Counted from the stretch's first letter, positions 1-5,524 are shown. The stretch: DNA of 6,898 nt from Anaerolineales bacterium (GCA_026985785.1 JALSPT010000248.1:1-6898), one strand, 5' to 3'. Numbers and translations are program-made. The notes: a model not told the origin generated them from the sequence alone.

Positions 1-171
1 GTGTTCAATTCCCTCAAGCGGGCCGGGGTGACCACCGTGGGCGAGGTGCTCGACATGTTGAGCAAGGGCGAAGAGGCCATGCTTTCCATCCGTAACTTCG
101 GTGAGAAAAGCCTGGAAGAACTTCTGAGCAAAATGCGCGAGAAGGGCTTTTTGCCCGAGGACGAAGAATAG
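1..171 (+). CDS. rpoA: RNA polymerase alpha subunit, C-terminal domain (5'-truncated)
   Basis: The window opens inside this gene; 56 codons and a TAG stop are visible. The protein is the alpha subunit of RNA polymerase, and this part is the C-terminal domain that contacts UP-element DNA and transcription activators. The visible peptide contains NSLKRAGVTTVGEV followed by SIRNFGEKSLEELLSKM, which matches the helix-hairpin-helix-like core of alpha-CTD (the E. coli counterparts are the LKRA and NLGKKSLTEI segments). It ends in an acidic tail, PEDEE. rplQ follows 20 bases downstream, which is the near-universal bacterial order and supports the call. The first base of the window falls on a codon boundary, but the GTG there is an internal valine, not a start. 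Domain identity is clear; nothing can be said about the missing N-terminal part. Confidence 0.95.
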   Translation: MFNSLKRAGVTTVGEVLDMLSKGEEAMLSIRNFGEKSLEELLSKMREKGFLPEDEE

Positions 172-179
172 CGCATCAC

Positions 180-187
180 GGAGTGAG
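180..187 (+). promoter_or_regulatory. Shine-Dalgarno site of rplQ
   Basis: GGAGTGAG lies with its GGAG core 8 bases before ATG 192. An in-frame GTG at 183 overlaps this site, so the site favours ATG 192 as the start of L17 over the GTG. Confidence 0.7.
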
Positions 188-191
188 AACT

Positions 192-605
192 ATGCGACAC
201 AAAGTTGCCGGTAAGAAACTCAGCCGCTCCAAAGACGCTCGCAAGGCGTTGCGGCGGAACCTGATCAAGCAATTGTTCTACCACGAACGCATCCGCACGA
301 CGCGTGCCAAGGCGCAGGCCGTCCGCAGTGAAGCCGAGCGGCTGATTACGATCGCCAAGCGCGGGAACGCCGCGGGAGGCGCGGCGATGGTGCATGCCCG
401 CCGACTGGTGGCCGCGCGGCTGGGAACCCCTTACCTCGGCGGCGGCGAGGAAGATTACGAGCGGGAGAACGTCCTCAACAAACTGTTCGACGATATTGCC
501 CCTCGCTATGCCGACCGCCCCGGCGGCTATACCCGCATCCTCAAACTCGGCCCCCGCCTCAGCGATGGCGCCGACATGGTGCTGTTGGAACTGGTGGAAG
601 AGTAG
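192..605 (+). CDS. rplQ: 50S ribosomal protein L17
   Basis: This is a structural protein of the large ribosomal subunit near the exit-tunnel region. The 137-residue product starts MRHKVAGKKLSRSKDARKAL, the characteristic L17 N-terminus. It continues with RIRTTRAKAQAVRSEAERLI (residues 33-52), the family's conserved basic helix region, and ends with GGYTRILKLGPR (111-122) and LLELVEE. ATG 192 is chosen over an in-frame GTG at 183 because L17 proteins begin exactly at MRHK and GGAG sits 8 bases upstream. At 137 residues it is a little longer than the usual 115-130. The extra length appears to lie around residues 58-95, an Ala/Gly-rich stretch followed by YLGGGEEDYERENV, which precedes the NKLFDDIAPRY segment. 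It sits between rpoA and truA in the usual ribosomal order and is probably co-transcribed with both. Confidence 0.97.
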   Translation: MRHKVAGKKLSRSKDARKALRRNLIKQLFYHERIRTTRAKAQAVRSEAERLITIAKRGNAAGGAAMVHARRLVAARLGTPYLGGGEEDYERENVLNKLFDDIAPRYADRPGGYTRILKLGPRLSDGADMVLLELVEE

Positions 606-624
606 CCGCCACTGCACCTGACAC

Positions 625-1452
625 TTGCGCTTCGAATCCTTGAGCACTTCTTCTTTGGCACTTTACCAGGCTGTCCTGGCTTATGACGGCACCGATTTCG
701 TCGGCTTCCAGCGCCAGCGGGAAGGGCGCACGGTGCAGGGCGTGGTTGAAAGCGCACTGCGTCGCCTGGGCTGGCAGGAAGAGGCCATCCGCTATGCCGG
801 TCGCACGGATGCCGGCGTCCATGCCCGTGGGCAAGTGATTGCCTTTCGGCTGCGCTGGCAGCATGGAGCAGAAGCCTTGCGGCGGGCGCTCAACAGCCTG
901 TTGCCGCCGGATGTGGCCGTAAGCGCCCTTCGGCCTGCCCCCGCCGATTTCCATCCCCGTTACGCGGCGGTGGCGCGGCGCTATGTGTATCGGCTGTATG
1001 TCGCTGCCGAGCGGCGTCCACTTTGGCGGCGCTATGCCTGGCGGGTGTGGCCGGCGCTTGATGGGGACTTGCTCGCTGCGGCGGCAGCCCTTTTCCCTGG
1101 CCGGCGCGATTTTGCAGCCCTGGGTACGCCGCCTTCTCCGCAAGGCACCACCGTGCGCACGGTGTACAAGGCAGCCTGGGCGTCTTTTGACGAGGGGCTG
1201 TGGGTATTCGACGTCGTGGCCGACGCTTTCCTTTACCGCATGGTGCGACGGATGGTGGCGCTCCAGGTGGCCGTGGCGCAAGGGCGAATGCCCTTGGAGA
1301 GCGTGAAGCAGGCGCTCGACCAGCCGCCAGCTGCCCCTTTGCAGGGGTTGGCTCCGCCGCAGGGGCTGGTGCTGCAAGAGGTGTGTTACGCGTCCGAAGA
1401 ACTGGCGCGGTGCCGTCGGGAGACACCGCCCGTCAGCAAGATGTTGCCGTGA
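625..1452 (+). CDS. truA: tRNA pseudouridine(38-40) synthase TruA
   Basis: TruA converts uridines 38, 39 and 40 in the tRNA anticodon arm to pseudouridine. The signature RYAGRTDAGVHARGQV is present, with the catalytic aspartate at D62 (start taken at 625). YDGTDFVGFQRQ (residues 20-31) is the N-terminal family motif. FHPRYAAVARRYVYRL (109-124) carries the conserved tyrosine (Y120). FLYRMVRRMV (202-211) and the C-terminal APPQGLVL (243-250) also fit. The start is uncertain. A TGA in frame at 619 bounds it, there is no in-frame ATG before the conserved YDGT, and candidates are TTG at 625, 640 or 655, none with a convincing Shine-Dalgarno site. The product is 275 residues from 625, or 265 from 655, which is nearer the family norm. 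The gene lies 19 bases after rplQ and 45 before rplM, the usual place for truA in this cluster. Translation may depend on ribosomes arriving from rplQ (inference). Confidence 0.95.
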   Translation: MRFESLSTSSLALYQAVLAYDGTDFVGFQRQREGRTVQGVVESALRRLGWQEEAIRYAGRTDAGVHARGQVIAFRLRWQHGAEALRRALNSLLPPDVAVSALRPAPADFHPRYAAVARRYVYRLYVAAERRPLWRRYAWRVWPALDGDLLAAAAALFPGRRDFAALGTPPSPQGTTVRTVYKAAWASFDEGLWVFDVVADAFLYRMVRRMVALQVAVAQGRMPLESVKQALDQPPAAPLQGLAPPQGLVLQEVCYASEELARCRRETPPVSKMLP

Positions 1453-1484
1453 GGATGGCCGTTTTTCGTTTTGTATTCCTGTTT

Positions 1485-1491
1485 GGAGAGG
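1485..1491 (+). promoter_or_regulatory. Shine-Dalgarno site of rplM (sets the GTG start)
   Basis: GGAGAGG ends 6 bases before GTG 1498. This places the L13 start at 1498 and not at the in-frame upstream TTG 1471, which has no such site and would add nine residues foreign to L13. Confidence 0.75.
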
Positions 1492-1497
1492 TTAACG

Positions 1498-1926
1498 GTG
1501 AAAACTTATTATCCGAAACCCGCTGAAATTACCCGCGAATGGTTGCTCGTGGACGCTAACGACCAGAACCTGGGGCGTTTGGCGACCCGTGTCGCGGCTA
1601 TTCTGTTGGGCAAACATAAACCCAACTACACCCCGGGTGTGGACAATGGCGATTACGTCGTCGTGGTTAACGCCGAGCGTGTGCGGGTCACGGGCCGGAA
1701 ATTGGACCAAAAGAAGTACTACCGGCACTCCGGCTACCCGGGCGGTTTGCGGGAAGTGACCCTGCGGGAGCAACTGCGCACGCATCCGGAGCAGGTCATT
1801 CGCGCCGCGGTGTGGGGCATGCTTCCCAAGAATGCCTATGGCCGGAAACTGATCAAGAAGCTCAAGGTGTATGCCGGCCCTGATCATCCCCACGAGGCAC
1901 AGCAGCCTCGCCGTGTGGAACTGTAA
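1498..1926 (+). CDS. rplM: 50S ribosomal protein L13
   Basis: This is an early-assembly protein of the large ribosomal subunit. The 142-residue product equals the E. coli L13 length. It begins MKTYYPKPAEITREWLLVDA and continues with NLGRLATRVAAILLGKHKPNY (from residue 24), the standard L13 N-terminal block. VTGRKLDQKKYYRHSGYPGG (residues 64-83) and VWGMLPKNAYGRKLIKKLKV (105-124) are the family's two most conserved regions, followed by YAGPDHPHEAQQP. The start is GTG, supported by both the GGAGAGG site and the family N-terminus. It is followed by rpsI after 29 bases; L13 and S9 are paired in nearly all bacteria and many archaea. No obvious leader structure was seen in the 45 bases between truA and rplM. 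Confidence 0.97.
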   Translation: MKTYYPKPAEITREWLLVDANDQNLGRLATRVAAILLGKHKPNYTPGVDNGDYVVVVNAERVRVTGRKLDQKKYYRHSGYPGGLREVTLREQLRTHPEQVIRAAVWGMLPKNAYGRKLIKKLKVYAGPDHPHEAQQPRRVEL

Positions 1927-1939
1927 GCGGCAGGTTACG

Positions 1940-1946
1940 AAGGAGG
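1940..1946 (+). promoter_or_regulatory. Strong Shine-Dalgarno site of rpsI
   Basis: AAGGAGG is a near-perfect anti-16S match, ending 9 bases before ATG 1956. It fixes the S9 start at MAVRYYEG; the in-frame TTG at 1947 directly abuts the site and is too close to be used. Confidence 0.85.
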
Positions 1947-1955
1947 TTGGATTTT

Positions 1956-2351
1956 ATGGCTGTTCGCTATTACGAAGGCGTTGGGCGTCGCAAGGAGGCC
2001 AGTGCGCGCGTGCGCATTATGGAAGGATCGGGCAAGTTTATCGTCAACGGCAAGCCGGTGGAGGAGTACTTCCCTCGTGTGGGCGATCTGGACAACGTCC
2101 TTTTGCCGTTTACCGTGCTGGGCGAGCCGCGCGAAAAGTACGACGTCACCGTCGTGGTCAAAGGTGGTGGCGTGACCGGCCAGGTGGGTGCAGTGCGCCT
2201 GGGTCTGGCGCGGGCTTTTGCCAAATACGATGAGGCTTTTGGCCCGGCTTTGAAGAAGAAGGGCTTGCTGTCGCGCGACCCGCGCGTCAAAGAGCGCAAG
2301 AAGCCCGGCCTCAAACGTGCTCGCAAGGCGCCCACCTACACCAAGCGTTAG
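1956..2351 (+). CDS. rpsI: 30S ribosomal protein S9
   Basis: S9 is a small-subunit protein whose C-terminal tail reaches the P-site tRNA in the decoding centre. The 131-residue product begins MAVRYYEGVGRRKEASARVR, the usual S9 N-terminus. It contains KGGGVTGQVGAVRLGLARAF (residues 69-88), which fits the S9 signature. It ends in LSRDPRVKERKKPGLKRARK (105-124) and then APTYTKR, with the invariant basic tail ending in Lys-Arg. Length is normal for the family. It is the last recognisable gene of the ribosomal cluster: 258 bases of non-coding DNA containing a hairpin and inverted octamer arrays follow it. Confidence 0.97.
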   Translation: MAVRYYEGVGRRKEASARVRIMEGSGKFIVNGKPVEEYFPRVGDLDNVLLPFTVLGEPREKYDVTVVVKGGGVTGQVGAVRLGLARAFAKYDEAFGPALKKKGLLSRDPRVKERKKPGLKRARKAPTYTKR

Positions 2352-2382
2352 CCCTGCTGTTTGGTCGGCAGTGGAAGGATGC

Positions 2383-2422
2383 AACGCGTTCCCCTGCTCG
2401 TTGGGCAGGGGCGTGTTGCGTT
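2383..2422 (+). terminator. Possible terminator-like hairpin after rpsI, no U-tract
   Basis: CCCCTGC (2391-2397) pairs perfectly with GCAGGGG (2405-2411) around a 7-base loop. An outer AACGC/GCGTT pair (2383-2387 with 2418-2422) extends the stem across a bulge. It lies 31 bases after the rpsI stop, where a terminator or 3'-end stabilising hairpin is expected. No run of T follows (the next bases are AACAAGTC), so it does not meet the intrinsic-terminator pattern. It may instead protect the mRNA end or slow polymerase. Confidence 0.4.
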
Positions 2423-2427
2423 AACAA

Positions 2428-2491
2428 GTCGGATGGTCGGGTAGTCAGGTAGTCGGGTAGTCAGATGGTCGGGTAGTTGGATGGGTGGGTA
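2428..2491 (+). repeat. Octamer tandem array, left arm (about 8 copies of GTCGGRTR)
   Basis: Eight head-to-tail 8-base units can be read: GTCGGATG, GTCGGGTA, GTCAGGTA, GTCGGGTA, GTCAGATG, GTCGGGTA, GTTGGATG and GGTGGGTA. Units begin with GTC (the last two are degenerate) and mostly end TA or TG. The array does not form part of a gene. It is mirrored by a right arm of the complementary unit at 2514-2593. The first units pair best with the last right-arm units, including a perfect 15-base match of 2433-2447 with 2574-2588. Confidence 0.85.
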
Positions 2492-2513
2492 AAGCGCGAC
2501 GCCGTCCAGCCGC

Positions 2514-2593
2514 CATCCGACCAAACGACCAAACGACTAAGCGACCAAACGACCAGCCGACCAGGTGACTAAATGACTACCCGACCATGCAAC
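2514..2593 (-). repeat. Octamer tandem array, right arm (about 10 copies, inverted)
   Basis: Ten 8-base units are read on the + strand, most of the form YANNCGAC: CATCCGAC, CAAACGAC twice, TAAGCGAC, CAAACGAC, CAGCCGAC, CAGGTGAC, TAAATGAC, TACCCGAC and a decayed CATGCAAC. On the - strand these read GTCGNNTR, the same unit as the left arm. The 22-base centre (2492-2513) does not follow the pattern. The array ends 6 bases before the GGAG of mazG, so an RNA from rpsI into mazG would carry a long imperfect stem here, able to slip in 8-base steps. Right-arm units are more divergent from one another than left-arm units. Confidence 0.85.
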
Positions 2594-2599
2594 TCCATT

Positions 2600-2603
2600 G
2601 GAG
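2600..2603 (+). promoter_or_regulatory. Shine-Dalgarno site of mazG (sets the ATG start)
   Basis: GGAG ends 6 bases before ATG 2610. The alternative in-frame TTG at 2598 overlaps the site and would add MEPT, so ATG 2610 (MPSITLLGLGPG) is preferred. Confidence 0.6.
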
Positions 2604-2609
2604 CCAACC

Positions 2610-4067
2610 ATGCCCTCGATTACGCTGCTGGGGCTGGGCCCCGGCAATCCCAATCAGTTGACTCGCGAAGCGTGGGACGTGCTCTCCTCCGCCGGAGAGA
2701 TCTACCTGCGCACGGTGAAGCACCCTACGGTGGCGGCCTTTCCGAGCGAGTTGGTGGTACATTCCTTCGATCACCTCTATGAGCAGGCTGAAAGTTTTGA
2801 GGAAGTATACGCGGCCATCGTAGAACAGGTGCTGGAACTGGCTCATCGCCCAGAAGGGGTGGTGTATGCCGTGCCGGGGCATCCTTTCGTTGCCGAGGTG
2901 ACCGGGCGCGAACTGATGCGCCGAGCCCGAGAGATGGGGCTGCCGCTACGGGTGGTGGAAGGGCTGAGTTTTCTGGAGCCAACCTGGCGGGCGTTGGGGG
3001 TGGATGCTTTCCCGCACACGGCATTGGTCGATGCCATGGAACTGGCGATGCTGCATGTGCCGCCTTTTCCGCCATCGGCCCCGGCGCTGATCGCCCAGGT
3101 GTACGATCGCACGGTAGCCGCCGAGGTCAAGATGACCTTGATGGCGGTGTATCCCGATGAGCACCGGGTAGCGTTGGTGCACGCCGCTGGCACCTCGGAC
3201 GAGGCAGTGCGCTGGATGCCGCTGTATGAAATCGACCGCGACGACCGGATTGGCTTGTTGACCAGCCTGTACGTCCCGGCGCTGGCCGCCGATGCATCCT
3301 TTGAGGCGTTCCAGGAGGTGGTGGCGCGGCTGCGTGCGCCTGACGGTTGCCCCTGGGACCGCAAGCAGACGCATCGCTCGTTGCGCCGCTTTTTGCTCGA
3401 GGAGGCTTACGAGGCGCTGGAAGCCATCGATTTGGAGGATTGGGAGGCTTTGGCCGAGGAACTCGGTGATGTGTTGTTGCAAATTGTGCTGCACGCCCAG
3501 ATCGCGGCGGAAGAGGGCGAGTTTACCATGACCGACGTCCTGCGCGGCATTCATCAAAAGATGGTACGGCGGCATCCGCATGTGTTCGGTGATCTGCATG
3601 TGGCCGATGCGGATGAGGTAGTGCGCAATTGGGCGGCCATCAAAGCGCAAGAGAAGGGGCATCAGGTGTCCAAGAGCGTGTTGGATGGCATCCCTCGCGG
3701 CTTACCGGCTTTGATGGAGGCGCTGGAGATCCAAAAGCGAGTGGTCAAGGTGGGTTTCGATTGGCCGGACGTGGAAGGCGTGTGGCGAAAACTGGCGGAA
3801 GAACTGGACGAAGTGCGCGCCGCACGCACGCCGGAGGAGCAAGAGGCCGAGATCGGGGATGTGCTTTTTGTGGTGGTCAACCTGGCGCGTTGGATGGGGG
3901 TGGATCCGGAGGTTGCCCTCCATGCCGCCGATGTGCGCTTTCGGCGGCGATTTGCTGTCATCGAGCAGAGGGCGCGTGAGCAGGGGCGCCCTGTGGAGGC
4001 TTTGACGCTTGACGAGATGGAGGCGGCCTGGCAGCAGGCCAAGCGCGAGGAGAAAAAATCGGCCTGA
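2610..4067 (+). CDS. mazG: MazG nucleotide pyrophosphohydrolase with N-terminal tetrapyrrole-methylase-like domain (YabN type)
   Basis: MazG proteins hydrolyse nucleoside triphosphates to monophosphates and pyrophosphate, and are thought to clear abnormal nucleotides and to affect stringent-response signalling. The 485-residue product has two parts. Residues 1 to about 225 resemble the SAM-dependent tetrapyrrole methylase fold, with GLGPG at 8-12 and VPGHP at 88-92. Residues about 231-485 are MazG: LRAPDGCPWD (241-250), LLEEAYE (262-268) with the ExxE metal-binding pattern, ELGDVLLQ (284-291, D287), HPHVFG (322-327) and NWAAIK (340-345). A second half-copy follows, with GFDW (382-385), EELDEV (397-402) and EIGDVLF (414-420). 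The layout matches B. subtilis YabN. The substrate of the N-terminal domain in this family is not established. Both halves keep their acidic metal-ligand motifs, so the enzyme looks intact. The gene is separated from rpsI by the octamer dyad and converges with the LysM gene, whose terminator overlaps its last codons. Confidence 0.93.
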   Translation: MPSITLLGLGPGNPNQLTREAWDVLSSAGEIYLRTVKHPTVAAFPSELVVHSFDHLYEQAESFEEVYAAIVEQVLELAHRPEGVVYAVPGHPFVAEVTGRELMRRAREMGLPLRVVEGLSFLEPTWRALGVDAFPHTALVDAMELAMLHVPPFPPSAPALIAQVYDRTVAAEVKMTLMAVYPDEHRVALVHAAGTSDEAVRWMPLYEIDRDDRIGLLTSLYVPALAADASFEAFQEVVARLRAPDGCPWDRKQTHRSLRRFLLEEAYEALEAIDLEDWEALAEELGDVLLQIVLHAQIAAEEGEFTMTDVLRGIHQKMVRRHPHVFGDLHVADADEVVRNWAAIKAQEKGHQVSKSVLDGIPRGLPALMEALEIQKRVVKVGFDWPDVEGVWRKLAEELDEVRAARTPEEQEAEIGDVLFVVVNLARWMGVDPEVALHAADVRFRRRFAVIEQRAREQGRPVEALTLDEMEAAWQQAKREEKKSA

Positions 4068-4087
4068 GAGAGTATACCTCTCAGGCC
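4053..4087 (-). terminator. Intrinsic terminator of the LysM gene, embedded in the 3' end of mazG
   Basis: GGCCTGAGAG (4061-4070) and CTCTCAGGCC (4078-4087) form a perfect 10-bp stem with a 7-base loop. On the - strand the stem is followed, after GA, by six T (complement of A 4053-4058), the standard rho-independent arrangement, 26 bases past the LysM stop. The U-tract and one stem arm lie inside the last mazG codons, and the stem covers the mazG TGA. On the + strand no T-run directly follows; the nearest is T6 at 4109-4114, 21 bases on. The hairpin therefore reads mainly as the LysM terminator, with at most a stabilising role for mazG mRNA. Confidence 0.8.
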
Positions 4088-4112
4088 AATGAAGGACGGT
4101 GGTGAGTCTTTT

Positions 4113-4886
4113 TTACGGCTTTGGTGTGGGGGTAGGAATGTTGGTTGGCGTGGGGGTCACCAAATTGACCGGCACGATGAGGATCTGCCCGGCATAGATG
4201 GGGCTGGTAGCATCTTTGAGGGCGTCATTGGCTTCGACGATCGCGTCCACGGTGGAGTTGAACTTGGCGGCGATGCCTTCCAAGGTGTCGTTGGGTAGCA
4301 CGAAGTATTGGATCTTGAAGCCCTTGGGCATGAAAGTGGGGAGCGGCGTGGGCGTGGGGCGTTTGGTATTGGGGGCGGGGACGATAATCTTCTGCCCCAC
4401 GAAGATGGTGCTATCATAGTTCATATTGTTGAGGAGCATCAGCGTGATGACGTCGACGTTGAATTTTTTGGCAATGCCTACCAGCGTGTCACCTTCTTGG
4501 ACGGTGTATTCGAAAGGCTCAGAGGGGGTAGGTGTCAGGGTTTGGGTTGGTGTGGGGGTGATGGTAGGCGTAGCCGTCGGTGAGGGGGTGATGGTAGGCG
4601 TATTGGTTGGCGTGGCTGTGTTGGTGGGTGTGGGGGTATCGGTGCTCAGAAAGGGGATGCCGCGTCCTTCGCCCATGAAGGCCATCACCAGCACGATGCC
4701 GACTACTACCAGGACGACCGAGAGCGCCCCCAGCAGGAAGGGGAGCCAGTCCTGGCGTTTGGTTGCGCCTGCTGATGCGGGAGAGGTTGCAGCGCTTTCG
4801 ACAGGAGGTGGGGCTGGCGTAGGCTCTGATGAGGCCGCCGGTTGCGACTGTTGGGGTTTGGGATTTTCTGTTAGGTTTTCGCTCAT
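4113..4886 (-). CDS. Membrane-anchored LysM-domain protein with Thr-Pro stalk
   Basis: The 257-residue protein is probably anchored in the membrane and binds peptidoglycan or a related glycan through LysM domains. Residues 1-46 are a Pro/Ala/Ser-rich, probably cytoplasmic segment ending in KRQDW. Residues 47-71 are one hydrophobic membrane helix. Residues 84-123 are a TPTPTNT-type stalk. LysM 1 spans about 126-170 (YTVQEGDTLVGIAKKFNVD to VGQKIIVP). LysM 2 spans about 192-240 (FVLPNDTLEGIAAKFNSTVD to AGQILIVPV). A short TPTP tail follows. Basic residues before the helix suggest N-in, C-out topology. No catalytic domain is present, so it looks like a binding or scaffold protein. ATG 4886 is preceded by AGAGGTG on the - strand with suitable spacing. 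It is transcribed divergently from the Pro/Thr-rich gene at 5012 and converges on mazG, sharing the 3' hairpin. LysM identity is firm; the biological role is not known. Confidence 0.9.
   Translation of the reverse strand: MSENLTENPKPQQSQPAASSEPTPAPPPVESAATSPASAGATKRQDWLPFLLGALSVVLVVVGIVLVMAFMGEGRGIPFLSTDTPTPTNTATPTNTPTITPSPTATPTITPTPTQTLTPTPSEPFEYTVQEGDTLVGIAKKFNVDVITLMLLNNMNYDSTIFVGQKIIVPAPNTKRPTPTPLPTFMPKGFKIQYFVLPNDTLEGIAAKFNSTVDAIVEANDALKDATSPIYAGQILIVPVNLVTPTPTNIPTPTPKP
4518..4637 (-). repeat. Low-complexity Thr-Pro coding repeat in the LysM protein
   Basis: This stretch encodes residues about 84-123, alternating Thr-Pro with Asn, Ile or Ala substitutions. At the DNA level it is a degenerate 6-base periodicity (GTNGGN on the + strand). 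Such tracts change length easily by slippage. The protein role is probably an extended wall-spanning stalk between the membrane helix and the LysM domains. Confidence 0.8.
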
Positions 4887-4917
4887 AAAGCACCTCTTGG
4901 CAGATAGGCCATACTAC

Positions 4918-4923
4918 ATTCTA
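4918..4923 (-). promoter_or_regulatory. Candidate -10 element for the LysM gene
   Basis: The - strand reads TAGAAT here, one mismatch from TATAAT, and would start transcription about 25 bases before the LysM ATG. The -35 region at 16-17 bases spacing is only T-rich (CATTTT) and weak. Position between divergent genes supports it; the sequence match alone is modest. Confidence 0.4.
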
Positions 4924-4984
4924 CCGCATTTTGGGGCCGAAAAATGAGAGGGTGGGGTAGTGGTATCATTTGGGGGAACAGGTG

Positions 4985-4990
4985 TATACT
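4985..4990 (+). promoter_or_regulatory. Candidate -10 element for the Pro/Thr-rich gene
   Basis: TATACT lies 22 bases before ATG 5012 on the + strand. No good -35 is seen at 17 bases spacing. With the - strand element at 4918-4923 it would make 4887-5011 a short divergent promoter region. If this is the true -10, the start of transcription would fall very close to the GGGGAG at 4995-5000. Confidence 0.3.
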
Positions 4991-5011
4991 TGATGGGGAG
5001 CGTTTTTGGTT

Positions 5012-5524
5012 ATGTCTCTTCGTGCCCGGTTACGCTATTTTTCCCTTTTGGTGATTATCGCTACTTTACCGTGCTACTGCATTGGTTTTGCCGCGGTGGA
5101 AAGGGCTCCCCGACCTGGAAGCAGCACGCTGTCGACTGTGCCTCCTTCCCCGACGGCCACGCCCACGGCGTCGCTGGTGGCGACAGTAACGGTGGTGTAT
5201 TACCCCACGGCCGGCCCCTCGCCTACGCCACTGCCGCCAACGCTTACTGCTACGCCGACGCCCACACCTACCCCAACCGAGACGGCTACTCTGACCTCGA
5301 CGCCCACCGCCAGCCCTGCTCCTACGATGACCCCTACGGCCAGCCCTACACCTTTCCTCCCGGCTTCGGCAACGCCGAGCGCCACCCCGACTTCGACGCC
5401 GAGCCCTACGTCCCTCCCACCCTCGCCAACGGCCACGCCGTCCCCTCTTCCTGCAACAACGCCTTCGCCTACAGGCGTTCCCTCTCCAACCTCGCCACCG
5501 CCCACGCTGGCACCGACTCCTTGA
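5012..5524 (+). CDS. Signal-anchored Pro/Thr/Ser-rich protein of unknown function
   Basis: I do not recognise a family. The 170-residue product starts MSLRARLRYF, a basic N-terminus, followed by a hydrophobic stretch at about residues 9-28 containing C21 and C23. This is a signal peptide or membrane anchor; LPC does not fit a classical lipobox well. From residue 46 to the end it is almost wholly Pro, Thr, Ser and Ala (TPTPTPTPTE at 81-90), with no folded domain. ATG 5012 is chosen; a TTG at 5006 is also possible. GGGGAG at 4995-5000 is 11 bases from the ATG and 5 from the TTG. Codon periodicity and the bacterial-type signal argue for a real protein. It resembles the stalk of the divergent LysM protein without its binding domains. 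Its TGA overlaps the Shine-Dalgarno site of the M42 gene, which is in the same frame, so the two are probably translationally coupled, or were once one gene. Confidence 0.65.
   Translation: MSLRARLRYFSLLVIIATLPCYCIGFAAVERAPRPGSSTLSTVPPSPTATPTASLVATVTVVYYPTAGPSPTPLPPTLTATPTPTPTPTETATLTSTPTASPAPTMTPTASPTPFLPASATPSATPTSTPSPTSLPPSPTATPSPLPATTPSPTGVPSPTSPPPTLAPTP
5147..5521 (+). repeat. Low-complexity Pro/Thr-coding repeat tract
   Basis: This DNA is dominated by CCN, ACN, TCN and GCN codons and is strongly C-rich on the + strand. It encodes residues 46-170 of the signal-anchored protein. Because of its repetitive composition all six frames are fairly open here, which produces long spurious reading frames on both strands. 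Confidence 0.75.

Noticed and set aside
559..1377. A 272-codon - strand frame opposite truA
   Set aside because: It is antisense to clear TruA motifs and shows no recognisable domain; long antisense frames are common in GC-rich DNA.
1453..1497. Autoregulatory leader before rplM
   Set aside because: The 45-base gap shows no clear stem or conserved element beyond the Shine-Dalgarno site.
2428..2593. CRISPR array
   Set aside because: The repeat unit is only 8 bases with no spacers, and the two arms are inverted relative to each other.
2421..2600. Insertion sequence or transposon ends
   Set aside because: There is no transposase, the dyad is only about 165 bases, and no convincing target-site duplication flanks it. 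A non-autonomous dispersed repeat remains possible and is covered in the findings.
2946..3662. A 238-codon - strand frame opposite mazG
   Set aside because: It is antisense to conserved MazG motifs and has no signature or ribosome binding site of its own.
4061..4114. Bidirectional terminator serving mazG as well
   Set aside because: On the + strand the stem is followed by AATGAAGGACGG; the nearest T-run (4109-4114) is 21 bases past the stem, too far for the standard mechanism.
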